Positions 33,071-41,712 of a stretch of DNA of 64,000 nt are shown one piece after another. The stretch comes from Mariniphaga sp041687255 (GTDB lineage: Bacteria > Bacteroidota > Bacteroidia > Bacteroidales > Prolixibacteraceae). Each line of letters starts with the position of its first letter. Position 1 is the first letter of the stretch. The notes under the pieces were generated by a model, which made no database searches, was not told the origin of the DNA, and was given only the letters and a program-made list of their open reading frames with translations. The stretch covers positions 124,001 to 188,000 of the forward strand of contig JAWLCL010000009.1 in NCBI GenBank assembly GCA_041687255.1, read 5' to 3'. The position numbers and the translations under genes are program-made.

Positions 33071-34084
33071 ATGAGATTAATCACACTGTCAATAGTATTC
33101 TTTATAGGTTTGCAACAACCGATATATGCACAGGATGACCAGGTGCAATGGCTGGACATAGAACTTTCCAACTATCAGTATCCGTATCCTGTTTCAATTT
33201 TACCCTTACATATCCAGAAACAGGATTTGGAAATGGCTTATATGGATGTACAACCCGACAATTACAATGGAAAGAACATTGTTTTGCTGCACGGGAAAAA
33301 TTTTAACGGCGCTTACTGGAAAACTACAATTGAGCATTTAACCAAAGAAGGATTTAGGGTAATTGTGCCCGATCAGATTGGCTTTGGAAAATCATCAAAG
33401 CCTGATTATTTCCATTACACGTTTCAGCAGCTTGCCCTAAACACCAAAACCTTACTTGATTCATTGAATATAGAAAGCACAGCTGTTTTAGGGCATTCCA
33501 TGGGGGGTATGCTGGCCACCCGTTTTGCTTTAATGTATCCGGGCATAACTGAGAAACTTATTCTGGTAAATCCTATTGGCCTTGAGGACTGGAAACTAAA
33601 AGTACCCTATAAACCTGTAGAATGGTGGTATGAAAATGAACTAAAAAAAAGCTACGAAAGTATCAAAGAATATCAGTTAAGCAATTACTACGATAACAAA
33701 TGGAAGCCCGAATACGACCGGTGGGTCAACCTTCTTGCCGGATGGACTTTAAACTCCGGCTATGAAACCATAGCCTGGAATGCTGCTCTTACCTATGATA
33801 TGATTTTTACACAACCTGTAGTCTATGAATTTAGACACATCAAAATACCTACGCTTTTAATCATTGGTACCAGAGACCGGACTGCACTGGGCAAATCCCT
33901 GGTATCACCTGAAATAAGAAAGACTATGGGGCTTTATAATGAATTGGGTAAAAAAACACAGAAAACAATTCCCGATGCACAATTGGTTGAGCTGGAAAAT
34001 ATAGGGCATTTACCTCATATAGAAAAATTTGATGCATTTATAAATCCCTTGACAGCATTTTTAAAAACGGGCAGTGCCCGGTAA
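33071..34084 (+). CDS. Exported alpha/beta hydrolase
   Basis: A 337-residue protein from the start at 33071, chosen since MRLITLSIVFFIGLQQPIYAQ is a standard signal peptide; an ATG at 33011 would add 20 residues ahead of it. Alpha/beta-hydrolase marks: oxyanion strand VLLHGKNFNGAYWK, IVPDQIGFGKSSKP, nucleophile elbow GHSMGGML (Ser), acid region LIIGTRDRTALGK and catalytic His in NIGHLPHIEKF. Length and motifs fit the MhpC/prolyl-aminopeptidase-like group. Likely a periplasmic esterase or lactonase; substrate not predictable. Monocistronic. Confidence 0.9.
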   Translation: MRLITLSIVFFIGLQQPIYAQDDQVQWLDIELSNYQYPYPVSILPLHIQKQDLEMAYMDVQPDNYNGKNIVLLHGKNFNGAYWKTTIEHLTKEGFRVIVPDQIGFGKSSKPDYFHYTFQQLALNTKTLLDSLNIESTAVLGHSMGGMLATRFALMYPGITEKLILVNPIGLEDWKLKVPYKPVEWWYENELKKSYESIKEYQLSNYYDNKWKPEYDRWVNLLAGWTLNSGYETIAWNAALTYDMIFTQPVVYEFRHIKIPTLLIIGTRDRTALGKSLVSPEIRKTMGLYNELGKKTQKTIPDAQLVELENIGHLPHIEKFDAFINPLTAFLKTGSAR

Positions 34085-34529
34085 AGGCAGTGGATGAATA
34101 TCTGAGATCGGAGATCTGATATCCCGGAGATGGGTTGGGTAATTATGGATTCTAATCATACTCCCATTTCTAAAAGTCTTGGCCCAGTCAAGAAAATGTA
34201 ACTAGCATTAAGTGCTATGCTGACAGTGTAATTCAGCATTACTGAAGTTAAAAATTCTCAATCGCTGTTTTTTAGTAATTACCTTGTTAAATATTTGCCT
34301 CGCAAATAAGGATGATCTACTTTCGACAATCTGATAGATTAAGCAGTTGATCAGGTGATGGTTACGCTCAGTGGGTTTGCTTTGGTATGAAGTTTGATTA
34401 ATTGGAGGAAACAAAATTCACATTAGTTAGAAAATAATTAGCTGCATCACTCTAAAAAACAAACCGTCACTTTCTTCAGGCTTATAAGTTTTATGACAAT
34501 TAATTTTTAAATCGTAAAAAGGAAATGCT
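34085..34529. other. Intergenic region, nothing supported
   Basis: AT-rich, no gene-like frame with family resemblance and no perfect hairpin. The 5' part has degenerate GGAGATCTGATATCCCGGAG-like words. Probably contains the promoter of the TreT gene, but no clean TAnnTTTG box was found. Confidence 0.4.
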
Positions 34530-35852
34530 ATGTTTTATGATAAGTCAGAAAAATATTTAAACGAAGCCCCGCCATTTGAAGCACTAAGCTTGCAGAATTA
34601 CAAAGAAGTCATCGGCAACAAAAAGCTTGAAAAGCTGAAGCAACTGGCCGCGCCGCTGGAAAATAAAGTGTGGGCGCATGTAAATTCAACGTATGTTGGC
34701 GGAGGGGTAGCTGAAATGTTAAAGAGCCTCGTGCCGCTGGCCAAGGGTTTTGGCATCGATGCACAATGGCATTTGTTTGAGGCCCACAGTGAAGATTTTT
34801 TTTATGTCACCAAAAAGTTTCATGATTTAATCCAGGGAGTCGACCAGCCTTTCAGTGTGGAAGAACTGCACGGAGTGTACATCGACAACTCCATTAAAAA
34901 TTTCGAGAACTATTCGGTGAAGGCCGATTTAACCGTAGTGCACGACCCGCAGCCTTGTGCCACTTCTGTGTTTGGAAATTACGAAGGACCTAAACTGTGG
35001 CGCTGCCATATCGATACCACCTCTGCCAACAAGCTGATTTGGAATTTTTTCCTGCCGTTTATCAATCACTACGACGGCGCAATTTTTACCGATGAACGAT
35101 TTGTGAAGCAGGGGGTAAGAAAACCGGTCTACAAGATAGCGCCTTCCATTGATCCGTTATGTCCTAAAAACCGGCAGTTATCGGAACTGGAAGCACGACA
35201 GGTTCTGGCCCCGCTGTTTAACAAGCACAACATCGATGGAGACCGCCCTATTGTGCTGGCAGTCTCACGATACGATATTCACAAGAACCAGTCAACTATT
35301 ATTAAAGCGTTCAAGGAAATCAAGAATGACAAAGAAGTGCAGAAGAAAAAGCCCATTCTTATAATAGTGGGCAACACAGCCACCGACGACCCGGATGGTC
35401 TGGCAATGTACGGGCAAATGATGGAAGAGCGGGAAAACGATACCGACATCTTTTTGCTGATGAACATCGATAACAACGATGAAAACATTGGAGCTCTGAT
35501 GCGGATTGCCAACCAGTTTGTGCACATTTCCACCAAAGAAGGATTCGGCCTTGTAGTTACTGAAGCGCTCTGGCAGGGAACACCGGTAATCGGCAGTAAT
35601 GTGGGTGGTATAAGTCAGCAGGTGATCGATAATGAAACCGGGTTTTTGGTAGGACCTTTCGATATGGAACAAATTCAACAGAAAATGAAATACCTGCTGC
35701 TTCACCGCGATGAAAGTAAAAACATAGGCAAACAGGCCATGGAGCATGTGCGGGAGAACTTCCTTTTGCCATCGCTGCTGGAAAAGTACCTCCTGCTGAT
35801 GCGTTATTATACAGGAATCGACAGCAATCCGCCGTCTTTTAAGATAAGATAG
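34530..35852 (+). CDS. treT: Trehalose synthase, TreT type (GT4 glycosyltransferase)
   Basis: A 440-residue GT-B fold enzyme of family GT4. The N-terminal domain carries the TreT/trehalose-phosphorylase-like block VWAHVNSTYVGGGVAEMLKS (~47) and GFGIDAQWHLFEAHSEDFFYVTKKFHDLIQG; the C-terminal domain has AVSRYDIHKNQ and the E-x7-E nucleotide-sugar motif in STKEGFGLVVTEALWQGTPVIGSNVGG. TreT (EC 2.4.1.245) makes trehalose from NDP-glucose and glucose, reversibly. Trehalose is an osmoprotectant, which fits the betaine importer elsewhere in the window. Substrate could differ (kojibiose or other phosphorylases share the block). It converges on the ABC transporter gene across a purine-rich GCAGAG tract. 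Confidence 0.87.
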   Translation: MFYDKSEKYLNEAPPFEALSLQNYKEVIGNKKLEKLKQLAAPLENKVWAHVNSTYVGGGVAEMLKSLVPLAKGFGIDAQWHLFEAHSEDFFYVTKKFHDLIQGVDQPFSVEELHGVYIDNSIKNFENYSVKADLTVVHDPQPCATSVFGNYEGPKLWRCHIDTTSANKLIWNFFLPFINHYDGAIFTDERFVKQGVRKPVYKIAPSIDPLCPKNRQLSELEARQVLAPLFNKHNIDGDRPIVLAVSRYDIHKNQSTIIKAFKEIKNDKEVQKKKPILIIVGNTATDDPDGLAMYGQMMEERENDTDIFLLMNIDNNDENIGALMRIANQFVHISTKEGFGLVVTEALWQGTPVIGSNVGGISQQVIDNETGFLVGPFDMEQIQQKMKYLLLHRDESKNIGKQAMEHVRENFLLPSLLEKYLLLMRYYTGIDSNPPSFKIR

Positions 35853-35983
35853 CAGAGGCAAAGGACACCGGACCAGGGGTTCAGAGCAGAGTCAATGGGG
35901 CAGAGGGCAGGGGGTGCATGGCATTGGTCACCGGACCTTCACCTGCTGACCGGAGTTCAGCACCGATAGTTGCAAATATCAGC
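35853..35983. repeat. Purine-rich GCAGAG / GGACACCGGACC repeat tract
   Basis: Between convergent stops: AGCAGAGGCAAAGGACACCGG, CAGAGCAGAGTC, GGGCAGAGGGCAGGGGG and a second CACCGGACC (35929-35937). Same word family as the tract at 8084-8260. Confidence 0.6.
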
Positions 35984-38900
35984 CTACTTAATATTTTGGC
36001 GGTCAGGTTTCATAAACGCCATGGGATTATTAAAAATACGTTCCCTAAGCTGTGCCTGGCGGTTAAGCTTCCAGCTTTCAATTTTAAAGAGTACTTTGTG
36101 CAGTAAATCAAAGTACAGTGCAACCATAAGCAAAAAAGTAAATACCCAGATAACAAGAAGATTAAACAGCAGCGTACCAAATTTTAAATTCCCAATGTAT
36201 TTATAGGCGCTGTTAAAATGGGCTGTGCCGTTTCTGTTAACGGGATTCCGGTATATTGGCTCGTCGCCCTGGTAAATCCGGTTATTGGTGATGTGAATTT
36301 TATTTGCTGAATATTTATCCCTTACTACTTCTTCCAGTTTATCATTTGTGTGGCGATCTTTAAAATCTTCCAGTAGTTCGGGATTGTTATTAAACAGGGA
36401 AAGCACCTGCATGTATTTATCCTCCAGCGCATTGTTGGCCCTGTTGTATTCTTCCTTGTATATTTCAGCGGCGTACTCCAGGTAACCTGAAAGAACTGGA
36501 ATTGCATCCTTGTTTATTGAGCCTGTACCAATTTGTGCAACTGCCCAAATCACTGAATCATCAGAAGAGGATATATCAGTGAATAGATCTTCGAACGAAT
36601 TTTGCAGCAGGGGTACCACTGATGCTGCGCTCTTCTGTTGGTTATTTTCTTTGAATGACTGATAAGAAGCCAGGTGCTTTTTCAATTCAGGCACCAGATA
36701 AAAAGCTTTAAACCCGAATTCATTTTTCCGCACCTCTTCTTCAAAAAGATGTTTCCTGTAATCATTGTTTTTATAAAGGTTCACCGCCAGCGCCTCATAA
36801 GCCCAGCGGGAAGTCATTGCATCCCCGATTAACGGTGTTCTTTCATAACTGTTCAGTGTATTGTGCATTTTATTGAAATCGATGATAACACCGCTAAGCA
36901 ACAACTGCGGAATCAGTAACAGGGGAATTAAAATGTATATGGCAACAATAGAGTTTAGTCCGGCTGACAGGTTCAACCCAAGTAAATTGGCAAAGCATGC
37001 TGTTGTAAAAAGAACCGCCCAGGTGGTAAAAGCAACATCTTTTATTTCGAGCATGTAATTGCTGATTAAGACAAACGAAAGCATCTGGATGGCAGAGAGT
37101 GTAAAAAGGATAATTATTTTTGATGTGAGGTAGGCTCCCCGGCTCAGGTTTAAAAATTCTTCACGCCTTCTTATTTTCTGATCCTTAAAAATCTCTTCTG
37201 CGCTAATGCTTAAGCCAATAAAAAGGGCAACAACAATACTCATGAAAAGAAAGGCAGGCATATTGTCGTTGTACCTGACCAAATATTCCGCAGTATCGCT
37301 GTATCTGGAAAAGAAGCCAAGCAACAGTGCCAAAACCGGCGCTTCGAGCAGGGCGATAGTTAAATATTGCCTGTTGGCTTTTTTAGTAGCAAAGTCCCGT
37401 TTTACAAACAGCTTAAGTTGTTTAAACCACTTTGGAATTTCAAATTGAATTTCAGGCAAATGCTGCCGGGTATTGGGGTTGAGTTTCATGAAATCAACCA
37501 CCCGGGGCTCAACCTTTTCCTTATATCTTTGGTACCAGTCCTCGGGCGTAACCTTACGGCGGCGTATGCTTTTGCCAAACGGATCTACCATCCGCGTCTG
37601 GATAATCCGCAGGGGTTGTTCTGTATGCACATTCCCGCAGGCAAGGCATTCGCTTTCATCGGGATTGATATAATTGGCCTCGTTTTTAAAGTAGGTAACC
37701 GCTTCCATGGGGTTGCCAAAAAAAACCACCCGGCCTCCTTTATCCATCACAATCATCCTGTCGAAAAGTTTGTAGATGTCGCTCGATGGCTGATGAATAT
37801 TGGCAAAAACAAGCTTTCCCTTCAGGCACTGCCGTTTCAGGAGGTACATTACTTTTTCGGAATCGGCCGATGACAGGCCCGAGGTAGGTTCATCGACAAA
37901 CAATACCGATGGCTCACGCATCAGTTCAAGTGCAATGTTCAGCCGTTTACGCTGGCCCCCGCTCAGTATTTTTTTTAACGGACTGCCTACCACAAGGTCG
38001 CGTGCTTCCATCAGGTCGAAGTCGTGCAGCGTTTGCTCAATTATCTCTTCGATGGCTTGTTCATCCATGTTTCCAAAGCAGAACCGTGCGTTGTACTTCA
38101 GGTTTTCGTAAACGGTAAGCTCTTCAAGCAGCAAATCAACCTGGGGAACATAACCGATAATCCCTTTTACAAACTCTTTGTCTTCAAGGTTATGAATGTC
38201 GAATCCATTGATAACAATGCGGCCTTTATGTGGTTTGAGTTTACCATTGAGAACATTCAGCAGGGTTGTTTTGCCAACACCACTTCCTCCGAGGATGCCC
38301 ACCAAATCGCCCGAGCGTTCCTGAAAACTCAAGGGATGCAATCCGTAATTTTTCCGGCTGAAGCGGTATTCAACATCCTCGGCATTGAAAACGATGCTGG
38401 GTTTTCCTGATTCCTGGATGAACCGGGTCATAATGCTGCTGTAGTATATCGGAATAATCCTGGAGGTTCTCAAAATTCCCCCGGGAGGAAACACATACAA
38501 TTTGTTCTGAAGCAGGCGATGTCCGTTAAGGTACATGTTCCTCGGACCCCAATATTTAAAAAACAGCAAGTTGATGCTGCTTATACGGATGATCTCAAGT
38601 TCAACTTGTTGGTTCTCGCGGTAAAGGTGTTTGATTTGTTTAACAGGATATTCTTTATTCCCGTTAACCACAAACAGGTTGCTTTTTTCTTTTACCGCAT
38701 GAATGGATTCTAAAAAAAAACGGGACAGGTCATTGTACTCGCGCGATTTAATTTTTAACCCTTTTGCAACGATGTCAACAATCTGCCGGTCATGAATACT
38801 GGTGGTTCCATCTTTATAAATGAAATTTAAAAGCTGAACCACAATCATAAACCGCGTTTCCAAATCGAACTGATCGACTATTCCTTTGCAAATTTTCCGG

Positions 38901-39148
38901 ATGTACTTTTTGTTGATGAATTTTTCTCCGTCCCCATCCTCTTTGTAAAGGATCCCTTTATTCTCTATGTGATAATAGTGGACAAAGGAATAATACAAAT
39001 CCTTGTATTTTTCAACCTGTTCACGGCTAAAATTTTCTTCCAGGTACGAAATCACTGAAAGTGAGGCATGCTCAGAAGTTTTGTTGTCATCGTAATCGGT
39101 TACAATGGCAAAAAATTTTAACAAGCTTTCAATAATCTCTTCGTACAT
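35984..39148 (-). CDS. ABCG-type ABC transporter with N-terminal TerB-like domain, 1054 aa
   Basis: Domains in order: an alpha-helical TerB-like domain (~1-150; FFAIVTDYD and IVVQLLNFIYKDGTTSIHDRQI); a linker beta region (~175-245); an ABC ATPase (~250-480) with Walker A GGSGVGKTT (287-295), signature LSGGQRKR (395-402) and Walker B VLFVDEPTSGLS (415-426); a Cys pair CLACGNVH (501-508) that may bind metal; an ABC-2 membrane domain from ~596 with five or six helices; a ~180-residue extracytoplasmic insertion (~800-980); and a last helix near 990. ATPase-then-membrane order is the ABCG/WHITE half-transporter arrangement, so it would work as a dimer. It lies 80 bp downstream of a lipoprotein gene on the same strand. 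Substrate unknown; TerB fusion suggests a link to envelope stress. Confidence 0.9.
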   Translation of the reverse strand: MYEEIIESLLKFFAIVTDYDDNKTSEHASLSVISYLEENFSREQVEKYKDLYYSFVHYYHIENKGILYKEDGDGEKFINKKYIRKICKGIVDQFDLETRFMIVVQLLNFIYKDGTTSIHDRQIVDIVAKGLKIKSREYNDLSRFFLESIHAVKEKSNLFVVNGNKEYPVKQIKHLYRENQQVELEIIRISSINLLFFKYWGPRNMYLNGHRLLQNKLYVFPPGGILRTSRIIPIYYSSIMTRFIQESGKPSIVFNAEDVEYRFSRKNYGLHPLSFQERSGDLVGILGGSGVGKTTLLNVLNGKLKPHKGRIVINGFDIHNLEDKEFVKGIIGYVPQVDLLLEELTVYENLKYNARFCFGNMDEQAIEEIIEQTLHDFDLMEARDLVVGSPLKKILSGGQRKRLNIALELMREPSVLFVDEPTSGLSSADSEKVMYLLKRQCLKGKLVFANIHQPSSDIYKLFDRMIVMDKGGRVVFFGNPMEAVTYFKNEANYINPDESECLACGNVHTEQPLRIIQTRMVDPFGKSIRRRKVTPEDWYQRYKEKVEPRVVDFMKLNPNTRQHLPEIQFEIPKWFKQLKLFVKRDFATKKANRQYLTIALLEAPVLALLLGFFSRYSDTAEYLVRYNDNMPAFLFMSIVVALFIGLSISAEEIFKDQKIRRREEFLNLSRGAYLTSKIIILFTLSAIQMLSFVLISNYMLEIKDVAFTTWAVLFTTACFANLLGLNLSAGLNSIVAIYILIPLLLIPQLLLSGVIIDFNKMHNTLNSYERTPLIGDAMTSRWAYEALAVNLYKNNDYRKHLFEEEVRKNEFGFKAFYLVPELKKHLASYQSFKENNQQKSAASVVPLLQNSFEDLFTDISSSDDSVIWAVAQIGTGSINKDAIPVLSGYLEYAAEIYKEEYNRANNALEDKYMQVLSLFNNNPELLEDFKDRHTNDKLEEVVRDKYSANKIHITNNRIYQGDEPIYRNPVNRNGTAHFNSAYKYIGNLKFGTLLFNLLVIWVFTFLLMVALYFDLLHKVLFKIESWKLNRQAQLRERIFNNPMAFMKPDRQNIK

Positions 39149-39164
39149 AAACCAGCAACTGTAA

Positions 39165-39206
39165 AACGGGCTTTTAACGCCCTTACGGGTACGAAAAAAC
39201 CCGTTA
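39165..39206 (-). promoter_or_regulatory. Mutually exclusive hairpins between lipoprotein and ABC transporter genes
   Basis: ACGGGT (39185-39190) pairs with ACCCGT (39199-39204), and GGGC (39168-39171) with GCCC (39179-39182); alternatively AACGGG (39165-39170) pairs with CCCGTT (39200-39205). The sequence lies in the 80-bp gap inside the probable operon and could attenuate or process the transcript. Confidence 0.35.
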
Positions 39207-39228
39207 ATTATATTTTTTTACACAAGTC

Positions 39229-40062
39229 CTACTCAACGTACTTGTTCCTGATCTCAGTGACTGTTTCCGTCAGCTTTGTAACCTGCTCTTTTGTCATCGA
39301 TGTGGTTCCCTCTTCAAGCGCATAAATGTCATTTATAGCTGAAACATCACGGTAGGTTTCGCTCAGCAATTCCGAATCTTTATATTCTTCCAGCAGTTGG
39401 GTCAATTCATTAATATGCTGTTTTTGAAAAAGTAAGGTTTCAATCAGACGCGGGTTCTGAAAGGTGTTTTCCGAAATGTGTGTGGTGAGGTACAATCCCT
39501 CGTAAACGGTTCCTGCCAGCACCAGGTAGGAAAGCTCCGTTCTCCCCTGTTTATTCAGAAAAGAATAGGCATCCTGAAACACATTTGTGACGATTTCAAT
39601 CAACGCTTCCTTATTGTTGATATTCTCTGAAATTTGGTCCGGCAAATCATCCGGTAAGGCTGCGGTCAAATCAAGTTCGCGTGTCAGCCGTTCAATCGCC
39701 CTAAAATAATTCTGTATTTCAGCTGACTGGTTGTAGGTTGTTGCGTAGGTGAGGTCAGCGATGTAAATACCAAGGTTTACAGCCCTGTCTTTTTCAGTGA
39801 AATAACTGCCTGCCTTTTCCGGATCGTTGGCAATATCAAAGATATAACTTGCTTCGATTTCATTTAGCATATTGGTTACCTCAAAAGTTGAGGGAAGCGG
39901 ATAAATGTACTCTTCGACCTCCTGCTCAATCCGCTCGTCGGAAATTTCCTGCTGCTTATTATCCTTTTCCTGGTTTCTGTTGCCGCAGGAATAAAAGCCG
40001 CCTGCCGGTATCCCAAATACGATGACCAATAAAATTAATTTAAAGGCTTTCAGTGTTCTCAT
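39229..40062 (-). CDS. Putative lipoprotein partner of the ABCG-type transporter
   Basis: A 277-residue lipoprotein (signal to Cys26 in GGFYSCGNRNQ) with a Lys/Glu/Gln-rich linker and an almost wholly helical mature domain: TFEVTNMLNEIEASYIFDIAN, NLGIYIADLTYATTYNQSAE, LIEIVTNVFQDAYSFLNKQG, LSYLVLAGTVYEGLYLTTHI. No family named with certainty, though similar proteins occur widely in Bacteroidota. It is followed 80 bp later by the 1054-aa transporter gene and both read on the minus strand, so a shared operon and a functional link are likely. It may be a periplasmic sensor or adaptor (inference). Confidence 0.78.
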   Translation of the reverse strand: MRTLKAFKLILLVIVFGIPAGGFYSCGNRNQEKDNKQQEISDERIEQEVEEYIYPLPSTFEVTNMLNEIEASYIFDIANDPEKAGSYFTEKDRAVNLGIYIADLTYATTYNQSAEIQNYFRAIERLTRELDLTAALPDDLPDQISENINNKEALIEIVTNVFQDAYSFLNKQGRTELSYLVLAGTVYEGLYLTTHISENTFQNPRLIETLLFQKQHINELTQLLEEYKDSELLSETYRDVSAINDIYALEEGTTSMTKEQVTKLTETVTEIRNKYVE

Positions 40063-40374
40063 TTCTTATTTTTTTTATGTTAGACTTTCAATTCGTAAAA
40101 CGCCAGCTAAAGTATTATCAGTCAGCCGCTTCGTTTTATTAAACTACCGCTGTACTTAGCTTATTCAAAATAACACAAAAATATTGGTAATGTATAAATT
40201 TGGAACATAAAATCGATATATGTTACCATTGCTTAAACACTTTTAGCAATTGAGCCGGAATTTGTAAACTTTACGTTAACTGCCGGGTATACCCCATGCC
40301 GGTGAGAACAATTCAATCAGCCGGTAACGGCTTTTAGCCGGATTATCACCTCTGTGCTGCAACCTTAAATCCCC

Positions 40375-40620
40375 CAAACCTTCATTCTTTTATCCTCTTC
40401 AATCCACCTTAAACCAAATAAGCCCCATTAGCGCCAGAAAACTGCAGTTTCTTTACACCCTCAAACATTCAAACGCTGCAAACCGTCTCAAGCCACCTCA
40501 AACAACACAGACCCCATAAACCTGCAACTTCTTCAAACCACTTCAACCATTCAAGCGCGTCAACCTCTTCAACCATTCAAAATCTCAACCCCTCAAACAT
40601 TTGAACTCCTCAAACTCCTC
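40375..40620. repeat. Strand-asymmetric degenerate repeat, TCAAACC-type words
   Basis: About 240 bp consisting of loosely repeated TCAAACC, TTCAACC, CCTCAAAC and CATTCAAA words every 8-10 bp, with very few G on the plus strand (G/T-rich GGTTTGA on the minus strand). It directly follows the stop of the DUF6266 gene (minus strand), so it would be its 3' untranslated region. The rest of the gap 40063-40374 shows nothing specific. Confidence 0.75.
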
Positions 40621-41233
40621 TTCCCGTATACACACTGTCGCTCATCTCCGTCTGTTCCCGGTTACGGAAGGCTATCCATACATCCGCCGTTCCTGCCGAC
40701 AAGTCAGGCTTCCACACGTACCGGCCATCGGAGCGGCGCGTATCGGTAAAACGGTAAGCGACTTTGCCGGTTTCTTCCGACAGCGCCACCACTACCAGGG
40801 TGTCGTAAGCACGACTGCCGACAGCCTCTGCATCGTTTTCCCATTCAATAAGCAAACTATCGGGCTGTGCAGTTACCGTTGCACTCACCGGCACCGGCAA
40901 TGGCCCGCGGCTCAGCAATGCCCGGCTTTTATCCACGTAAATATCGGGGTATTCCCCCGCCAAAGCATTGCGCATAAGGTACGACTGTGCTTCCGCCCGG
41001 GCCGTCCGCCCCGGTTTTTCTGCCGGAAAGGTAAGCTTTAACAAATCGGAAAAAGGATTCAGAAACCCGTTCACCGCCTGCAGCCGTTGCCGTTGAGCCA
41101 GCTGTGCCGGTGATTTGCGGTCGCGGTAATGCTCCGGCTTTGTCCGCACGATGCCCCGGCCGTTCATCTTATAAACCACCAGGTTGCCCAGCCGTCCGCG
41201 GCCGCTGTCGAATATGTTGTCAATTGTTGCCAT
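40610..41233 (-). CDS. DUF6266 family protein, GC-rich
   Basis: A 207-residue protein from ATG 41233 (MATIDNIFDSGRGRLGNLVV), preferred over an upstream ATG since the conserved N-terminus starts here and AAAGAG precedes it. The N-terminal half matches DUF6266: GNLVVYKMNGRGIVRTKPEHY, SPAQLAQRQRLQAVNGFLNPF; the second half is a beta-sandwich-like domain (DSLLIEWENDAEAVGSRAYDTLVVVALSE). No signal peptide. Family function is unknown. The coding sequence is visibly richer in G+C than its neighbours and uses many CGG/GCC/CCG codons, suggesting transfer from another genome or strong codon bias. Confidence 0.82.
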   Translation of the reverse strand: MATIDNIFDSGRGRLGNLVVYKMNGRGIVRTKPEHYRDRKSPAQLAQRQRLQAVNGFLNPFSDLLKLTFPAEKPGRTARAEAQSYLMRNALAGEYPDIYVDKSRALLSRGPLPVPVSATVTAQPDSLLIEWENDAEAVGSRAYDTLVVVALSEETGKVAYRFTDTRRSDGRYVWKPDLSAGTADVWIAFRNREQTEMSDSVYTGRGV

Positions 41234-41292
41234 CTCTTTAACTTTTAGCTCTAAGTAAAGATATAACAAAAATTTTGTTTTTTCGATGTTTA

Positions 41293-41331
41293 GTCGGGGT
41301 TAATTCAGGATTAATTCGGAGTTAATTCGGG
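41293..41331. repeat. Three 11-bp tandem units around TTAATTC
   Basis: TTAATTC recurs at 41300, 41311 and 41322 (GGGTTAATTCA, GGATTAATTCG, GAGTTAATTCG), 60 bp upstream of the DUF6266 start on its strand, so it may hold its promoter or an operator. Confidence 0.5.
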
Positions 41332-41530
41332 AGGATACGAATTTAACACGAATTTGTAAAGAATAAAACACGAATTAAATTTAAAATAAATTGGAAGATG
41401 GATAATTTTTAATCTCCCTTAGCAGGAAGAAAATTGCACGGGTTATCTGCAGGGATATGGAAAACAAATTTATTTTATGCCGCTCATATACAGTGATATA
41501 TGTAAATAAAACCAGTTGCGATGATCTTCT

Positions 41531-41707
41531 TTAATCCGATATCCCGGACTGCAGGTTTATAAAATACCCAAGCAATGCCAAGTCAATGGCCGGGACCAGC
41601 AGGTTCCATACAATCAAATCGGTAAAACCGCCTGGTGAAAACAGCCCGTTAATTGCCGAATTGTAAAAATGCCGGATTGCTGACGATTGTTTCTGTGTTT
41701 CAACCAA
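41531..41707 (-). CDS. Possible small membrane ORF, 58 aa
   Basis: Minus-strand frame from TTG at 41707 to TAA at 41531-41533: LVETQKQSSAIRHFYNSAIN followed by GLFSPGGFTDLIVWNLLVPA and IDLALLGYFINLQSGISD. The DLIVWNLLVPAIDLALLGYF stretch would make one transmembrane helix. It begins 5 bp after the stop of the metallophosphatase gene in a different frame. No ATG is available, so it may be a remnant, a frameshifted tail, or chance. Confidence 0.3.
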   Translation of the reverse strand: MVETQKQSSAIRHFYNSAINGLFSPGGFTDLIVWNLLVPAIDLALLGYFINLQSGISD

Positions 41708-41712
41708 CCTAT

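Noticed and set aside
40375..40620. Regularly repeated TCAAACC words resembling a CRISPR-like array
   Set aside because: Unit length only ~8-10 bp, degenerate, no unique spacers, no cas genes.
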